A stretch of DNA of 64,000 nt, taken from contig NZ_SORX01000001.1 in NCBI RefSeq assembly GCF_004405125.1, positions 1 to 64,000 on the forward strand. The letters are read 5' to 3'. Position 1 is the first letter of the stretch. Each line of letters starts with the position of its first letter. The notes below the pieces were generated by a model that was given only the letters and a program-made list of their open reading frames with translations, was not told the origin of the DNA and searched no databases. The DNA is from Jeotgalibacillus salarius. Its GTDB lineage: Bacteria > Bacillota > Bacilli > Bacillales > Jeotgalibacillaceae. This document shows, in pieces, positions 35,306 to 44,690 of this stretch. The translations under genes were made by a program, and so were the position numbers.

Positions 35306-35667
35306 GATTCATATAATGTCTCATCGAACGAACCGTCTTCTTTGTACATCTCCAGTTGACCACCATGACTAGTTACATAAGATTTTGCTTTCTCTTCCAG
35401 TGCGTTTTTTGTTTCTTCAACGTAAATCGCCTGATCGGATCCTCTTTTGACTAGCTGCCATCCATTATCATGCGGCTTCAGCTGATATGTGTCCTGGTCA
35501 TCCTGTTGAACTGACTGCTTGGCTTTATCTGTGGCAATCGCGATGACTCTGCTCTCATCATAGTTTTCATCTCTTAAAAGTGCATTACCAATTTCAATTG
35601 CTTTATTTCTGACGTCCGGGTCAAGGTTTTTCCATGAATCCGGATAATCGTTTTTACTCCACGGCAT
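35284..35667 (-). CDS. DUF2188-type protein with a YdaT-like N-terminal region
   Basis: 127 residues, soluble. Residues 1-50 (MPWSKNDYPDSWKNLDP...) resemble the short YdaT/ChaB-like family of stress proteins; residues ~58-110 (QLKPHDNGWQLVKRGSDQA) look like DUF2188. Function unknown. TAGGAGGT precedes the ATG. Not at this position in B. subtilis. Confidence 0.75.
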   Translation of the reverse strand: MPWSKNDYPDSWKNLDPDVRNKAIEIGNALLRDENYDESRVIAIATDKAKQSVQQDDQDTYQLKPHDNGWQLVKRGSDQAIYVEETKNALEEKAKSYVTSHGGQLEMYKEDGSFDETLYESKNSSGD

Positions 35668-35719
35668 ATAGAGACCTCCTAGTTATTCATTCTTTTCCAC
35701 TATGAAAGGAAATTAAACC

Positions 35720-36109
35720 CTATTTCCTTTTAGGCACAACCGCCACTGTACATCGTGAAATACAAAGAAGCTCCCCTTCTTCATCCACCACTTTAATTTG
35801 CCATACCATTGTTGTTTTACCTTTATGTATAATCTCGGCAATACCTGTGACGATACCTTCCTGTTTTGCTTTAATATGGTTAGCATTTATTTCAAGTCCG
35901 AAACAGCTGTATTCCTTCAAATCTACCATTGCAGCGGACCCTACACTTGCAACCGTTTCAGCAAGTGCAACTGAGGCGCCTCCATGCAGATAGCCAAATG
36001 GCTGATGTGTACGACCGTCTACAGGCATTTCAGCCACTGCTCTGCCTTTTTCTACGCTGATCATTTTGATACCAAGTGCGTCCATTAGTGTGTCTCTGTT
36101 CCAATCCAT
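35720..36109 (-). CDS. yuxO: PaaI/hotdog-fold thioesterase (YuxO-like)
   Basis: 129 residues, single hotdog domain. GYLHGGASVALAETVAS carries the catalytic-type HGG-E pattern. It probably hydrolyses an acyl-CoA; 1,4-dihydroxy-2-naphthoyl-CoA is the substrate of some relatives (MenI type), not testable here. AAAGGGGGAG precedes the ATG. yuxO follows the mrp operon in B. subtilis. Confidence 0.85.
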   Translation of the reverse strand: MDWNRDTLMDALGIKMISVEKGRAVAEMPVDGRTHQPFGYLHGGASVALAETVASVGSAAMVDLKEYSCFGLEINANHIKAKQEGIVTGIAEIIHKGKTTMVWQIKVVDEEGELLCISRCTVAVVPKRK

Positions 36110-36160
36110 TGTTTCTCCCCCTTTTTTCTATCTTCTCCCAGCAGGTGTTTATACGCAAGA

Positions 36161-36190
36161 AAAAAAGACTCTGCAGAAACAGAGCCTTTT
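36161..36190 (-). terminator. terminator of yuiF
   Basis: Minus strand AAAAGGCTCTG pairs with CAGAGTCTTTT (one G:U) around TTTCTG, then TTTTTTTCT. Confidence 0.75.
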
Positions 36191-36192
36191 GA

Positions 36193-37512
36193 TTATAAAA
36201 CAAGTGCGGCGATCCAGCCGAATAGGATAAGCGGAATATTGAAGTGTAAAAATGTCGGTACACATGTATCCCAGATGTGATTATGCTGACCGTCTGCATT
36301 CAAACCGGCTGTTGGTCCAAGCGTGCTGTCTGACGCTGGAGATCCTGCATCTCCTAAAGCACCGGCTGTTCCAATTAATGCGACTGTAGCCATAGGACTG
36401 AACCCAAGCTCAAGCGCTAAAGGAACGAACAGCACAGCGATGATCGGGATCGTTGCAAATGAAGAACCAATCCCCATCGTGACGACTAATCCAACGATTA
36501 ACATCAGCAACGCGCCTACAGCCTGATTTCCGCCAATTAAATCAGCTGAACTATTTACGAGGCCTTCTACTGCACCAGTTTCCTTCATTACTTCTGCAAA
36601 ACCGTTCGAAGAAATCATCACAAACCCGATGAATGCCATCATCTTCATACCATCAGTCATCAGCTGATCCTGGTCTTTCAGCCTCACTGTCCCGCTCACG
36701 AAAAGGACCGCAAGACCTGCTACTGCACTGAATACCATTGATTGAAACACTGATTGAATAATAAGAGCTGCCACAATCGCAATGATTGTAACGATTAAAT
36801 CTTTTGTCGTAATGGTTTTCGCATCTCCATCCTGAAGAGAAACTCTGCGATTATCATACTCGCGCGTTTTTCTATAGCTGATGAAAATGGCAACCAGGAG
36901 ACCGAGTATCATTCCCGCAGTTGGAATCAGCATTGCCGTGGGAATGTCGTTCATATCAATTGTCAGACCGCTTAAATCCATATTGGTTGCTATGGTGTCA
37001 TGGAAAATCTGACCGAACCCGTATGGCAGTAATATATATGGTGCCGTTAATCCGAATGTAATCACCGTTGCAACCAGTCTTCGATCTATGCCCAATTCAT
37101 TCATCACCAAGAGTAAAGGTGGAATTAATAGCGGGATAAAAGCAATGTGCACCGGGACAATGTTTTGTGACATGATCGAAATTGATAATATTGCAAGGAT
37201 AATCAAAACCTTTGGCAGTGCCTTTGTTCTCGGCTCGCCTTCTTTACTGACAACAGCTACAATTTTATCTACCATTAACTTTGGCAAGCCAGTATAAGAA
37301 ATGGCCACTGCAAATCCACCTAACAGAGCATAGCTCAGTGCGATATTTGCACCACCACCTACACCTTCAGAAAACACACTGACTGTTTCTTCTACAGACA
37401 GTCCGCCGATCAGACCGCCAGCCGCAGCCCCTATGATGAGTGCAGCTACAACATTGACTCGAATTAAACTTAAAACCAGCATGATTATGACAGCAATGAC
37501 AACAGCATTCAT
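36193..37512 (-). CDS. yuiF: YuiF-family Na+/H+ antiporter-like or amino acid permease
   Basis: 439 residues, about 12 membrane helices. Two related halves carry motifs such as SQNIVPVHIAFIPLLIPPLL and GDAGSPASDSTLGPTAGLNADGQHNH, which are typical of the YuiF branch of the NhaC/ArsB-like superfamily. Probably a cation-coupled organic-solute carrier; substrate unknown. AAAGGAG lies 8 bases before the ATG. Same order as in B. subtilis (yuiF next to yuiE). Confidence 0.85.
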   Translation of the reverse strand: MNAVVIAVIIMLVLSLIRVNVVAALIIGAAAGGLIGGLSVEETVSVFSEGVGGGANIALSYALLGGFAVAISYTGLPKLMVDKIVAVVSKEGEPRTKALPKVLIILAILSISIMSQNIVPVHIAFIPLLIPPLLLVMNELGIDRRLVATVITFGLTAPYILLPYGFGQIFHDTIATNMDLSGLTIDMNDIPTAMLIPTAGMILGLLVAIFISYRKTREYDNRRVSLQDGDAKTITTKDLIVTIIAIVAALIIQSVFQSMVFSAVAGLAVLFVSGTVRLKDQDQLMTDGMKMMAFIGFVMISSNGFAEVMKETGAVEGLVNSSADLIGGNQAVGALLMLIVGLVVTMGIGSSFATIPIIAVLFVPLALELGFSPMATVALIGTAGALGDAGSPASDSTLGPTAGLNADGQHNHIWDTCVPTFLHFNIPLILFGWIAALVL

Positions 37513-37650
37513 CTATATTAACTCCTTTATATTGAAATCTTTACTCTGCTAAACAGGTAACGTATTAAAAACACCTTTCATACATTAACAGAGTAAAAGC
37601 AGGGCTGTCAATATGATTGATGATTGTTGCAAAATTTGAAATTAAAGATG

Positions 37651-37687
37651 AAAAAAGGAGAAATGCACGTTGCCCATTTCTCCTTTT
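37651..37687 (-). terminator. terminator of yuiE
   Basis: Minus strand AAAAGGAGAAATG and CATTTCTCCTTTT arms around a 9-nt loop, with further T residues, 38 bp after the stop. Confidence 0.8.
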
Positions 37688-37724
37688 AATCATGCACTAA
37701 TATTAAATGATCATTTTCATTTAC

Positions 37725-39239
37725 TTACTTCTCAGTACGTTCGAGCACAAACTGCTCTGTCAATAAAGCAAGTGTTCTTGCCATGGCGCCGGTTCCGCCT
37801 GCCGGTCCAAGTAAGTGGGCTGACTTGGTTGTCGCTGTACCCGCAATATCAAGGTGCACCCAAGGCGTACCTTCTGTAAATTCACCGATAAATGCTCCTG
37901 CAAACAGTGCATGTCCATCACGGCCCGGTGAATTGTTCAGATCTGCTACCGGACTGTTGCGAACACGTTTACGGTCGCCTTCAGTATACGGCAGCTGCCA
38001 GATGAATTCTCCTGCTTCCACAGAAGCTTCAAGTACTTTTTCAAATAAAGGCTCATTGTTTGTCAATGCGCCGGTTTTATCAAGTCCCAGAGCAACAACA
38101 ACGCCACCCGTCAGCGTAGCAACATCAACAAGATAATCTGCTCCATGCTGCTTTGCATACGTTACAGCATCCGCAAGGACAAGCCTGCCTTCAGCATCCG
38201 TATTTAAAATTTCAATCGTTTTACCGCTCATCGATGTAATCACATCGTCCGGTTTGAAAGCTTTATGGCTGATCATGTTATCTGTAGCTGCTATGACTGC
38301 CATGACATTTTGTTCAGGCTTCAGTCTGCCGATAATCTCCATTGCGCCAAGAACAGCTGCTGCGCCGCCCATGTCAGCTTTCATACCAACTATGCCATCT
38401 TTCGGCTTGATCGAATAGCCACCTGTATCAAAGGTGATTCCTTTACCTACCAGTGCCAGCACATCATCCCACTGTTCAGTAACCTGATGCTTCATCACAA
38501 TCATGCGGGGAGGGATTTCAGAACCCTGGTTAACTGCAAGAAGTGCACCCATTCCCATTTCTTCAATCTCTTCTTTACCAAGAATTTCAATGTCAAAGCC
38601 GTGGCGCTCAGCCATTTCTTGAGCGTAATCAGCCATTTTCACTGAGGTTAAAAGATTAGACGGCATATTAACAAGCGTTCTGGCTTCATTTGTACCATCC
38701 GCTAAAGCCTCACCAACCTCAAGTGCCGCTTCAAGCTCCTTCGCATCATGCTTAGAGTAGATGTGCAACTCTTCAAGCGCTACATCGGGTACATTTGATT
38801 TCTTTTTATAACCTTCAAACTCATACATTGCAAGCGTAATTCCTTCAATGAGTGCCTGAGCAACATCTGTTGCATCAAAATTCTTACCTTTATAAGAATC
38901 AAGGGCAATTGCTAGTGAAGACACCTTTTTCTTTTTTAGCGTTTTGCCCAGCACACCAAAGCACTCTCTCAGCTCTTCAAACGATAAATTTGATTCCTTA
39001 CCCAAACCTGAAAAAATAATTCTTTTGGCAGAAAGCGCTCCAAGTGTTGGCAGTACGGTAATCTGCCTCGATTTTGCTTCGATATCCCCTTCTTTGATCA
39101 GCTCTGTTAAGCCGCCTTTCATCTGATCATCCAGCTCTTTTGAAAAACCTGATACGACCGGCTGGTGCCATGTGCTAGCTGCTAAGTATTCGTGCTGCTG
39201 ATCAAGCACGTTTTCATTTGTATGTATTGTCCATTTCAT
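37725..39239 (-). CDS. yuiE: leucyl aminopeptidase (M17 family)
   Basis: 504 residues. The C-terminal M17 catalytic domain carries [15 protein letters not shown] (Lys/Asp metal ligands), [13 protein letters not shown] and the signature NTDAEGRL (~345-352). It removes N-terminal residues from peptides in the cytosol, using two metal ions. ATG 39239 follows ACGGAGGTG; a 20-codon upstream extension is rejected. Confidence 0.93.
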   Translation of the reverse strand: MKWTIHTNENVLDQQHEYLAASTWHQPVVSGFSKELDDQMKGGLTELIKEGDIEAKSRQITVLPTLGALSAKRIIFSGLGKESNLSFEELRECFGVLGKTLKKKKVSSLAIALDSYKGKNFDATDVAQALIEGITLAMYEFEGYKKKSNVPDVALEELHIYSKHDAKELEAALEVGEALADGTNEARTLVNMPSNLLTSVKMADYAQEMAERHGFDIEILGKEEIEEMGMGALLAVNQGSEIPPRMIVMKHQVTEQWDDVLALVGKGITFDTGGYSIKPKDGIVGMKADMGGAAAVLGAMEIIGRLKPEQNVMAVIAATDNMISHKAFKPDDVITSMSGKTIEILNTDAEGRLVLADAVTYAKQHGADYLVDVATLTGGVVVALGLDKTGALTNNEPLFEKVLEASVEAGEFIWQLPYTEGDRKRVRNSPVADLNNSPGRDGHALFAGAFIGEFTEGTPWVHLDIAGTATTKSAHLLGPAGGTGAMARTLALLTEQFVLERTEK

Positions 39240-39367
39240 ATCAAACACCTCCGTAAATAAGTATACTGTAAATTCTGTGATAATTCGATCTCCGGACATT
39301 CTTGCCCCTGTGAAATATGATATACTTGCCTAAAACCCCGGCCACTTGAAAGGATGAATATACGTCA

Positions 39368-39847
39368 ATGGAACTCTTCAGCAATTTCCCTCTCTGGGCT
39401 TCATTATTTGCGATTTTATTTGCTCAGGTAGTTAAAGTACCTATTCAATATGCAGCCACGCGAAAAGTGGACTGGTCTCTTGTTACATCAACAGGAGGAA
39501 TGCCAAGCTCACATTCCGCTGCAGTTACTGCTCTTGCTACGGGAATCGCGCTTGAAAACGGCTTAGCTTCACCTGTATTTGCTTTAGCAACTGTATTTGC
39601 GATCATCACGATGTTTGATGCAACAGGTGTACGATTTCAGGCAGGTGAACAGGCTGCTGTCATTAATCAGCTGATGCGTGATTTTAATAAATTTGTTTCA
39701 GAAGCAAAAGGCTGGCAGCAGAAAGATGAAGAAGAAAGACGAAAAGAACTGAAAACATTACTTGGTCACAAACCGATTGAAGTATTTTTCGGCGGCTTAA
39801 CAGGAATCTTTTTAACATTACTCGTTCACTATCTGATAACTGTTTGA
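39368..39847 (+). CDS. yuiD: divergent PAP2-family membrane protein (YuiD, DUF212)
   Basis: 159 residues. Helices near 8-24, 49-90 and 140-158. GGMPSSHSAAVTALATG (43-59) is the diverged phosphatase motif of the DUF212 family. Activity unproven. GAAAGGATG lies about 12 bases before the ATG. It overlaps nothing but is followed after 14 bp by the BtuF-like gene. Confidence 0.85.
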   Translation: MELFSNFPLWASLFAILFAQVVKVPIQYAATRKVDWSLVTSTGGMPSSHSAAVTALATGIALENGLASPVFALATVFAIITMFDATGVRFQAGEQAAVINQLMRDFNKFVSEAKGWQQKDEEERRKELKTLLGHKPIEVFFGGLTGIFLTLLVHYLITV

Positions 39848-39861
39848 TTGGAGGACATGTC

Positions 39862-40674
39862 ATGAGAATCGTTTCACTTTGTCCGAGTAATACTGAACTG
39901 GCAGCATATCTGGGGCTTACAAAATATATTGTAGGTGTTGATGACTTTTCAGACTGGCCTAAGGAAGTTGAACATATTGAACAGCTTGGTCCCGACCTCT
40001 CAATTGACATCGATAAAGTTGAAGCGTTGAAGCCGGACTTAATTTTGTCTTCGTTAAGCGTACCTGGAATGGAAAAAAATATAGAAGAGCTTGATAGAAG
40101 AGGTCTTAACCATATTTGCTTTAATCCACAATCTTTGGAAGACATTGTTGCAGACTTAAAAGTTCTTGGTCGGGCAGCAGGTATAGAGGAAAATGCAAAT
40201 CGTATTGCAGAGGCTTTTAACAGCGTGCTTGCTCAATGTGAAAAAGCTGCATCTGAGACAGAATCTCATCCCTCTTTATACTGGGAATGGTGGCCTAAGC
40301 CGGTATTCACACCCGGCGGCACGAACTGGTTAACAGAAATCAGCCGTCTAGCAGGCGGTGTCAACTTGTATGAAGCTGTTGAACTTGCCAGCATCCAGAC
40401 CGGCTGGGAAGATGTTGCGAATAAAAAGCCTGAAGTAATCTGTCTGGCGTGGGTCGGTGTGCAGCCACGCAAAGTAAATCCTTCTATTTTAAATAAGAGG
40501 CCAGGATGGACAGAGCTTGATGCGGTAAAGAACGGACGCGTGCATGTACTCGAGGAAGCACTCTATTGCAGGCCATCTCCAAGATTGCTTGAAGGTTTGA
40601 TAAAACTCGGACAGATTTTACATCCTGAACAATATAAAGAGATCAAACTGCCTGAAGAATTAAAGCTCACATAA
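39862..40674 (+). CDS. periplasmic-binding-like (BtuF/FepB fold) protein without a signal peptide
   Basis: 270 residues. RIVSLCPSNTELAAYLGL and the paired alpha/beta halves joined by a long helix are those of cobalamin/Fe-siderophore binding proteins. It starts directly with the first beta strand: there is no signal peptide or lipobox, and no permease or ATPase gene is adjacent. GGAGG lies 7 bases before the ATG at 39862. Stand-alone cytosolic members of this fold exist in Bacillales but the ligand is unknown. Confidence 0.83.
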   Translation: MRIVSLCPSNTELAAYLGLTKYIVGVDDFSDWPKEVEHIEQLGPDLSIDIDKVEALKPDLILSSLSVPGMEKNIEELDRRGLNHICFNPQSLEDIVADLKVLGRAAGIEENANRIAEAFNSVLAQCEKAASETESHPSLYWEWWPKPVFTPGGTNWLTEISRLAGGVNLYEAVELASIQTGWEDVANKKPEVICLAWVGVQPRKVNPSILNKRPGWTELDAVKNGRVHVLEEALYCRPSPRLLEGLIKLGQILHPEQYKEIKLPEELKLT

Positions 40675-40706
40675 AAAAGTCACGCCCCTCAGGCGTGACT
40701 TTTTTA
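40672..40706. terminator. bidirectional terminator between the BtuF-like gene and yuiC
   Basis: AAAAAGTCACGCC/GGCGTGACTTTTT with a 5-nt loop and U-runs on both strands. Confidence 0.88.
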
Positions 40707-41345
40707 TTACTGATTATTATACGCTGCAAACTCTTCTTCAGTTAATGTGCCGTCACCTTCCTTAAGCACATACACCTCGACGTCCTGCTTGCCCCATTCA
40801 TTAAATACCTCATCTACAGTGTCAAAGTACAGGTCAATTATATCACCTTTAATTGCACTGCCCGTATCAGCTACAACACCATAACCATATCCCGGTATAA
40901 ACATTACAGTTCCTATCGGAAATACTTTTGGATCAGCTGCAATGGTTGAATACAGATCTCTTTTCACTTGCACACCTGAAAAAGTAATGCCATATAGTTC
41001 GTCTCCAGGCTCTTTTCCAGTGGATTCGATTCCTGCGGTATAACCAGTTGCTTTTACCGTCTTAGACGGATTATCTACAACGTGCTGAGGCACTGACTTC
41101 GTCTCATGGCTTTTCATTTTCGAAGCAACGAGATTAAAAGCAGTATCTTCCTCAGACAGTGTTTTTGATGTTAAAGATAACTCTCTGTCCTGTAACATTC
41201 TCATATCTTCAACAACCGGCACTAACGCTTCAGACGGCAGTGCAACCGACCACTCCGCTGCGGCAGCCTCGTTATCGTGCGCAATAAATATTGATGCCAG
41301 CCCTGCAAGTAATATACCTGCGGACACTATAAACATTTTAGACAT
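40707..41345 (-). CDS. yuiC: 3D-domain cell-wall protein (YuiC-like)
   Basis: 212 residues. N-terminal signal/anchor helix (~5-22), a linker, then a double-psi beta-barrel 3D domain with VKATGYTAG and the catalytic-type [16 protein letters not shown]. Relatives of the Sps/MltA fold act on peptidoglycan outside the cell. ATG 41345 follows GGAAGGAGT; the upstream start is rejected. Confidence 0.87.
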   Translation of the reverse strand: MSKMFIVSAGILLAGLASIFIAHDNEAAAAEWSVALPSEALVPVVEDMRMLQDRELSLTSKTLSEEDTAFNLVASKMKSHETKSVPQHVVDNPSKTVKATGYTAGIESTGKEPGDELYGITFSGVQVKRDLYSTIAADPKVFPIGTVMFIPGYGYGVVADTGSAIKGDIIDLYFDTVDEVFNEWGKQDVEVYVLKEGDGTLTEEEFAAYNNQ

Positions 41346-41438
41346 TGAATCTACTCCTTCCAAAACTATTTATTCCCTCTCAGACAATTTTTAATCATAT
41401 ATGACGAAAGCCTTAATCCTTTGAATTGACTGACAATT

Positions 41439-41467
41439 AAAAAAGCTCCTCGTTATCCGGGGAGCTT
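41439..41467 (-). terminator. terminator of yuiB
   Basis: Minus strand AAGCTCC and GGAGCTT arms, then TTTTTAATT. The stem begins at the yuiB stop codon. Confidence 0.75.
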
Positions 41468-41792
41468 AGAACATTCGGTAACCCTGCTTACGGAGCCATA
41501 TCATTACAAGTCCTGCAATAATCGCGCCTGCCATACCGCTTGTTAATATTAAAATATCCGCTGCTGCCAGCGAAGCAAATCGGGTTCCGAGTGCTGAGAA
41601 TGAGTCTCCCGTTTCTCGAAAATACTCTATGAATCTGACCTCATCTACAATGAGGATTGTAATAACTGGATAGATTACTGCCATGATCCATGTCATACGT
41701 AATAGCATATTTAATAAAAAGCCGATTCCGAAAAATAATATCAGAAACAGCATCATCGAAATTAAAAGTTCAGCTATCCCAAACGTTGCCAA
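41466..41792 (-). CDS. yuiB: YuiB-like membrane protein
   Basis: 108 residues with three membrane helices (about 5-32, 32-48, 78-100; FFGIGFLLNMLLRMTWIMAVIYP). Start is a TTG at 41792, 6 bases after GGAGGTG; a GTG at 41813 would place the ribosome site inside the gene and is rejected. Function unknown; order yuiD-yuiC-yuiB-yuiA as in B. subtilis. Confidence 0.78.
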   Translation of the reverse strand: MATFGIAELLISMMLFLILFFGIGFLLNMLLRMTWIMAVIYPVITILIVDEVRFIEYFRETGDSFSALGTRFASLAAADILILTSGMAGAIIAGLVMIWLRKQGYRMF

Positions 41793-41813
41793 ATGATACA
41801 CCTCCAGGTTCAC

Positions 41814-42132
41814 TAGAACAGTTTACATCAACATAGAATGCAGTGCAATGCCCCTGTTTGAACGTTCAATTTGATGACACAAAGTATGCAGACTATTTAT
41901 TTTAAATAAGAGATTAGAAGGGGAGCAACACGTTCTTGAAAGAAGCTTCCTTACTGAGGTATTTGAAGAAGTAAATGACCTGAAGGGGGGCAAGTTATGT
42001 TGAATCATCTCCTTTTATCATTGACTCAGCTCTCATCAAGATTGCATCATCCCTGATCATCATTGAACAGTCAGTGACAACCGGTTTTAAAGCAAAATAA
42101 AAACCGAATGCATAAGCACCCGGCTGTATTAT
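41814..42132. other. spacer between yuiB and yuiA with a broken small reading frame
   Basis: On the plus strand a frame reading LEGEQHVLERSFLTEVFEEV runs to a G6 tract (41985-41990). It continues, after removal of one base, as SSPFIIDSALIKIASSLIII to a stop at 42100. No good start codon is present. It may be a decayed small gene. Its end overlaps the yuiA terminator. Confidence 0.4.
42095..42123 (-). terminator. terminator of yuiA
   Basis: Minus strand CCGGGTGC-TTAT-GCATTCGG (two G:U pairs) followed by TTTTTATTTT, 10 bp after the yuiA stop. Confidence 0.7.
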
Positions 42133-42240
42133 TTATTTTTTACCTTCCCCTCCGCAATTCGGGCAAGTTTCTGATCCGCCTAGTCTTAATTGAAAATATC
42201 CTTTACCTGAGCAATAGCTGCAGTTTGTTGGTTTTTTCAT
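42133..42240 (-). CDS. yuiA: YuiA-like small zinc-ribbon protein
   Basis: 35 residues: two CxxC pairs, CSYC (7-10) and CPNC (26-29), each followed by G-x-G, as in half of a DnaJ zinc finger. The middle QLRLGGSET is the YuiA signature. GAGAGGGTG lies 7 bases before the ATG. Probably a zinc-binding chaperone-like domain; role unknown. The gene is short enough to be missed by length filters. Confidence 0.85.
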   Translation of the reverse strand: MKKPTNCSYCSGKGYFQLRLGGSETCPNCGGEGKK

Positions 42241-42493
42241 ATGAAGCACCCTCTCTTCTGATGTATTGAGAGTAATATAGCACGGACGCTTTCATACTGA
42301 AAAGCGCCAAATTCGTTGAAAAAAAGCCATGTAAGCGAATACATGACCCCTGTTTCTTCCGTTCTCTTTAATTATCAGAAAATTTAGAACTGTGGGTAAA
42401 TTTCGTAATTTGTTCACATTTGCTCGATAAGGGATTAAACATTTTAGCGCTTATAATAATTTTTGACAGAATATTATAACTGTACAATACGTA
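42241..42493. other. non-coding spacer upstream of yuiA
   Basis: No gene seen. On the plus strand an A+T-rich stretch near 42450-42490 contains TTGACA and TACAAT 14 bp apart, too close for a standard promoter. Confidence 0.4.
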
Positions 42494-42622
42494 GCTGCCC
42501 CTTGGAGTTGAGGACGGAGACTCCCGCCCCAGGAAGGGACAGGTGAGACCCCGCAGAGCAAAGCTCGAGGAGGCTCACCGCCCGGGGGCAGGAAAGCGCA
42601 GTCCTCCACGGAAAGGGGCAGC
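42494..42622. repeat. bcr-like interspersed repeat, copy 4
   Basis: Ends GCTGCCCCTT and AAGGGGCAGC pair perfectly. Core: GGAGTTGAGGACGGAGACTC, CAGGTGAGACCCCGCAGAG, GAGGAGGCTCACCGCCCGGG, GAAAGCGCAGTCCTCCACGG. Highly similar to copies 5 and 6. Confidence 0.85.
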
Positions 42623-42640
42623 GGTTATTATATACAGACT

Positions 42641-43123
42641 TCAGAAAAACAAATGATACTTCGTATAGCCAAACTGGTCACCTGGATTTGAGTGGCGGTT
42701 AATTTCAAGCGTGGCTGCTTCTTCGTGATCGATCATGACCGGGATCATGGATGAAACGTCCGGATGATCTCTCAGCTCATGTTTATCAATCCATGCAGCT
42801 TCTGCAATCTCTTCTTCAGGTACCTGTAACAGTTCTGATTCATCCACTGCCTTCATGACAAAGATAATCATATTATCGCTAATCGTATGTTTGAGTACAC
42901 CGCTTCTGAATCCTGCTACTTTAATCACTTCTGCTGTGATACCTGTTTCTTCTTTTACTTCTCTTACTGCGGCCTGGTCTGCTGTTTCCCCTTCTTCAAC
43001 AAAGCCGGCAGGGATAGACCATTTGTCCTTTAATCCACCATACTTTTTCTTTACGACAAGCCATTCACCTTTACTGTTCTCAATGAGACCTGCTGCACCG
43101 AGCCATACTTTTCCCCGCTTCAT
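42641..43123 (-). CDS. Nudix hydrolase
   Basis: 160 residues with a full Nudix box from GFVEEGETADQAAVREVKEE to the following TG (residues ~40-62), the Mg2+-binding catalytic helix. It hydrolyses a nucleoside diphosphate linked to another moiety; the substrate is not evident. ATG 43123 follows AAGGGGTG by 7 bases; a GTG nine bases upstream is rejected. It lies 54 bp downstream of the yumB terminator region, sharing the intergenic hairpin. Confidence 0.9.
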   Translation of the reverse strand: MKRGKVWLGAAGLIENSKGEWLVVKKKYGGLKDKWSIPAGFVEEGETADQAAVREVKEETGITAEVIKVAGFRSGVLKHTISDNMIIFVMKAVDESELLQVPEEEIAEAAWIDKHELRDHPDVSSMIPVMIDHEEAATLEINRHSNPGDQFGYTKYHLFF

Positions 43124-43147
43124 GTCAAACACCCCTTATATATGTAG

Positions 43148-43176
43148 AAAAAAGAGCAGCCGCAGCTGCTCTTTTA
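43148..43176 (-). terminator. terminator of yumB
   Basis: AAAGAGCAGC/GCTGCTCTTT, 10-bp perfect stem with a 4-nt loop, then TTTTTC on the minus strand, adjacent to the yumB stop codon. Confidence 0.85.
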
Positions 43177-44391
43177 TTAAAACATGTTCAGCTTACCTTT
43201 TTTGAATACAAGTCCTGGACCACCAAGTACGTATAACGCACGGTTATCGATGACTTTCTTCATCATAGCAGCTTTTTTACCAGTGATCTTGCGGCCGAAT
43301 ACTTCACCGATCGCTTCGTTCTCACCCAGTGAGCAAACTGTACCTTTTAAATCCGGAGTAAATGGCTCTAATTCTTCACCTTTAAAAAGTGCTACCAGGT
43401 TGTGAGCAGTGTGCGCACCTTGCTGCATTGCAATCTGTGCAGTTGGTGGATATGGTCGCTCTGTTTGAGCATTGATCATTAACGCACAGTCTCCAACGAT
43501 AAATACGTTGTTATGTCCTGGTGCACGAAGCTCAGGATCAACTTTGATTCGGGCACGCATGTTTTCGAAACCAGCTTTTTCGATGATTGGATTTCCGCGA
43601 ACACCCGCAGCCCAGACAACTGTCTTGGCAGGAATGTCTTCGAACGTATCTTCACCTTTTTTAATCTTAACACCTTCTGGCGTAGCTTCTGTTAAAGGTG
43701 TTCCAATAGAGAATTCGATTCCCTTACTCTTCAGGTATGATACCGCATACTCAACCAGTTCTTCGTCAAATCCAGGAAGAACCATTGGTGCAGCTTCTAC
43801 ACAGAGAATACGAACTGCTTTCGGATCTACATCGTACTCTTCGCAAAGCACTGGCAGACGGTCAGCCAGTTCGCCAAGGAATTCGATTCCTGTGAAACCT
43901 GCTCCCCCAACAACAATCGTCAGTCTTGAAGGGTCTTTTACTTCTTCAAGGCTGTAAGTAGCGAATTGATATTCGATGTGATCACGGATCTGGCGTGCTG
44001 CTTTCACGTTAGCAATAGAGAAAGCGTGCTCTTTCAAACCAGGAATTCCGAAAGTTTCACCTTCAAAACCAAGGCCGACTACCAGATAGTCATATCCGAT
44101 TTCTGAACGGTCTGTAATAACTTTTTGTGCTTTTGTATCAATGTTTTCAACTGTAGCCTGTACAAAATTTACTTTACCTTTGTCAAGCACACCGCCGATA
44201 TCATAGCGCACAGCATCAGGAGACATTGTTCCTGCTGCTGCTTCGTGCAGCCACGTTGATTCATAATGGTAATCATTCTTGTTGACAAGAATAATGTCTG
44301 CGTCGTCTGCATTCACGAGTTTCTGAAGTTTTGTAATAACGGATAATCCGCCGTATCCTGCTCCTAAAACAACCACTGTAGGTCTTTTCAC
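43177..44391 (-). CDS. yumB: type II NADH dehydrogenase
   Basis: 405 residues. FAD-binding [12 protein letters not shown] at the N terminus, a second Rossmann motif [18 protein letters not shown] for NADH, and NVFIVGDCA near 300. Single-subunit, membrane-associated enzyme passing electrons from NADH to menaquinone without proton pumping. The GTG at 44391 is chosen: AAAGGTGG lies ~10 bases upstream and two other GTGs overlap the site. A Rex-type operator is located 70 bp upstream. Confidence 0.92.
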   Translation of the reverse strand: MKRPTVVVLGAGYGGLSVITKLQKLVNADDADIILVNKNDYHYESTWLHEAAAGTMSPDAVRYDIGGVLDKGKVNFVQATVENIDTKAQKVITDRSEIGYDYLVVGLGFEGETFGIPGLKEHAFSIANVKAARQIRDHIEYQFATYSLEEVKDPSRLTIVVGGAGFTGIEFLGELADRLPVLCEEYDVDPKAVRILCVEAAPMVLPGFDEELVEYAVSYLKSKGIEFSIGTPLTEATPEGVKIKKGEDTFEDIPAKTVVWAAGVRGNPIIEKAGFENMRARIKVDPELRAPGHNNVFIVGDCALMINAQTERPYPPTAQIAMQQGAHTAHNLVALFKGEELEPFTPDLKGTVCSLGENEAIGEVFGRKITGKKAAMMKKVIDNRALYVLGGPGLVFKKGKLNMF

Positions 44392-44463
44392 TTGGATCAC
44401 TTCCACCTTTTTAATATGAGATTACGATGCGTTTAAGGCAGCAACGCTTGCCCTTATAAAAGA

Positions 44464-44481
44464 TTGTGAAATTGTTCACGA
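44464..44481. promoter_or_regulatory. Rex-type operator upstream of yumB
   Basis: TTGTGAA-ATTG-TTCACGA, one mismatch from the Rex consensus TTGTGAA-N4-TTCACAA. Rex senses the NADH/NAD+ ratio and represses an NADH dehydrogenase gene in B. subtilis, which fits the downstream gene. Confidence 0.65.
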
Positions 44482-44690
44482 AAATGAACATCATACTTCT
44501 TCTATTGATTCTATATCTTTATCAATCATATTCTTTTTTTCTCCCTATTTCAAGGTTTTCCGCGTAAATATGAAAAGTTTATGTCCTCATCCTAAAGTCT
44601 GAAAACTGTATAAACAGAACCTCCTGTAAGGCTACAAGTACGTACTATATGGTACACTACATGCAAATCAGGTTTGTGGAGGGATCTCAG

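Noticed and set aside
37088-39126. Plus-strand frames opposite yuiF and yuiE
   Set aside because: They are shadows of well-supported minus-strand genes without initiation signals.
41823-42008. Minus-strand 61-codon frame upstream of yuiB
   Set aside because: No ribosome site, and the plus strand of the same region looks more protein-like.
42455-42490. Plus-strand promoter TTGACA...TACAAT
   Set aside because: The spacer is only 14 bp and no plus-strand gene follows.
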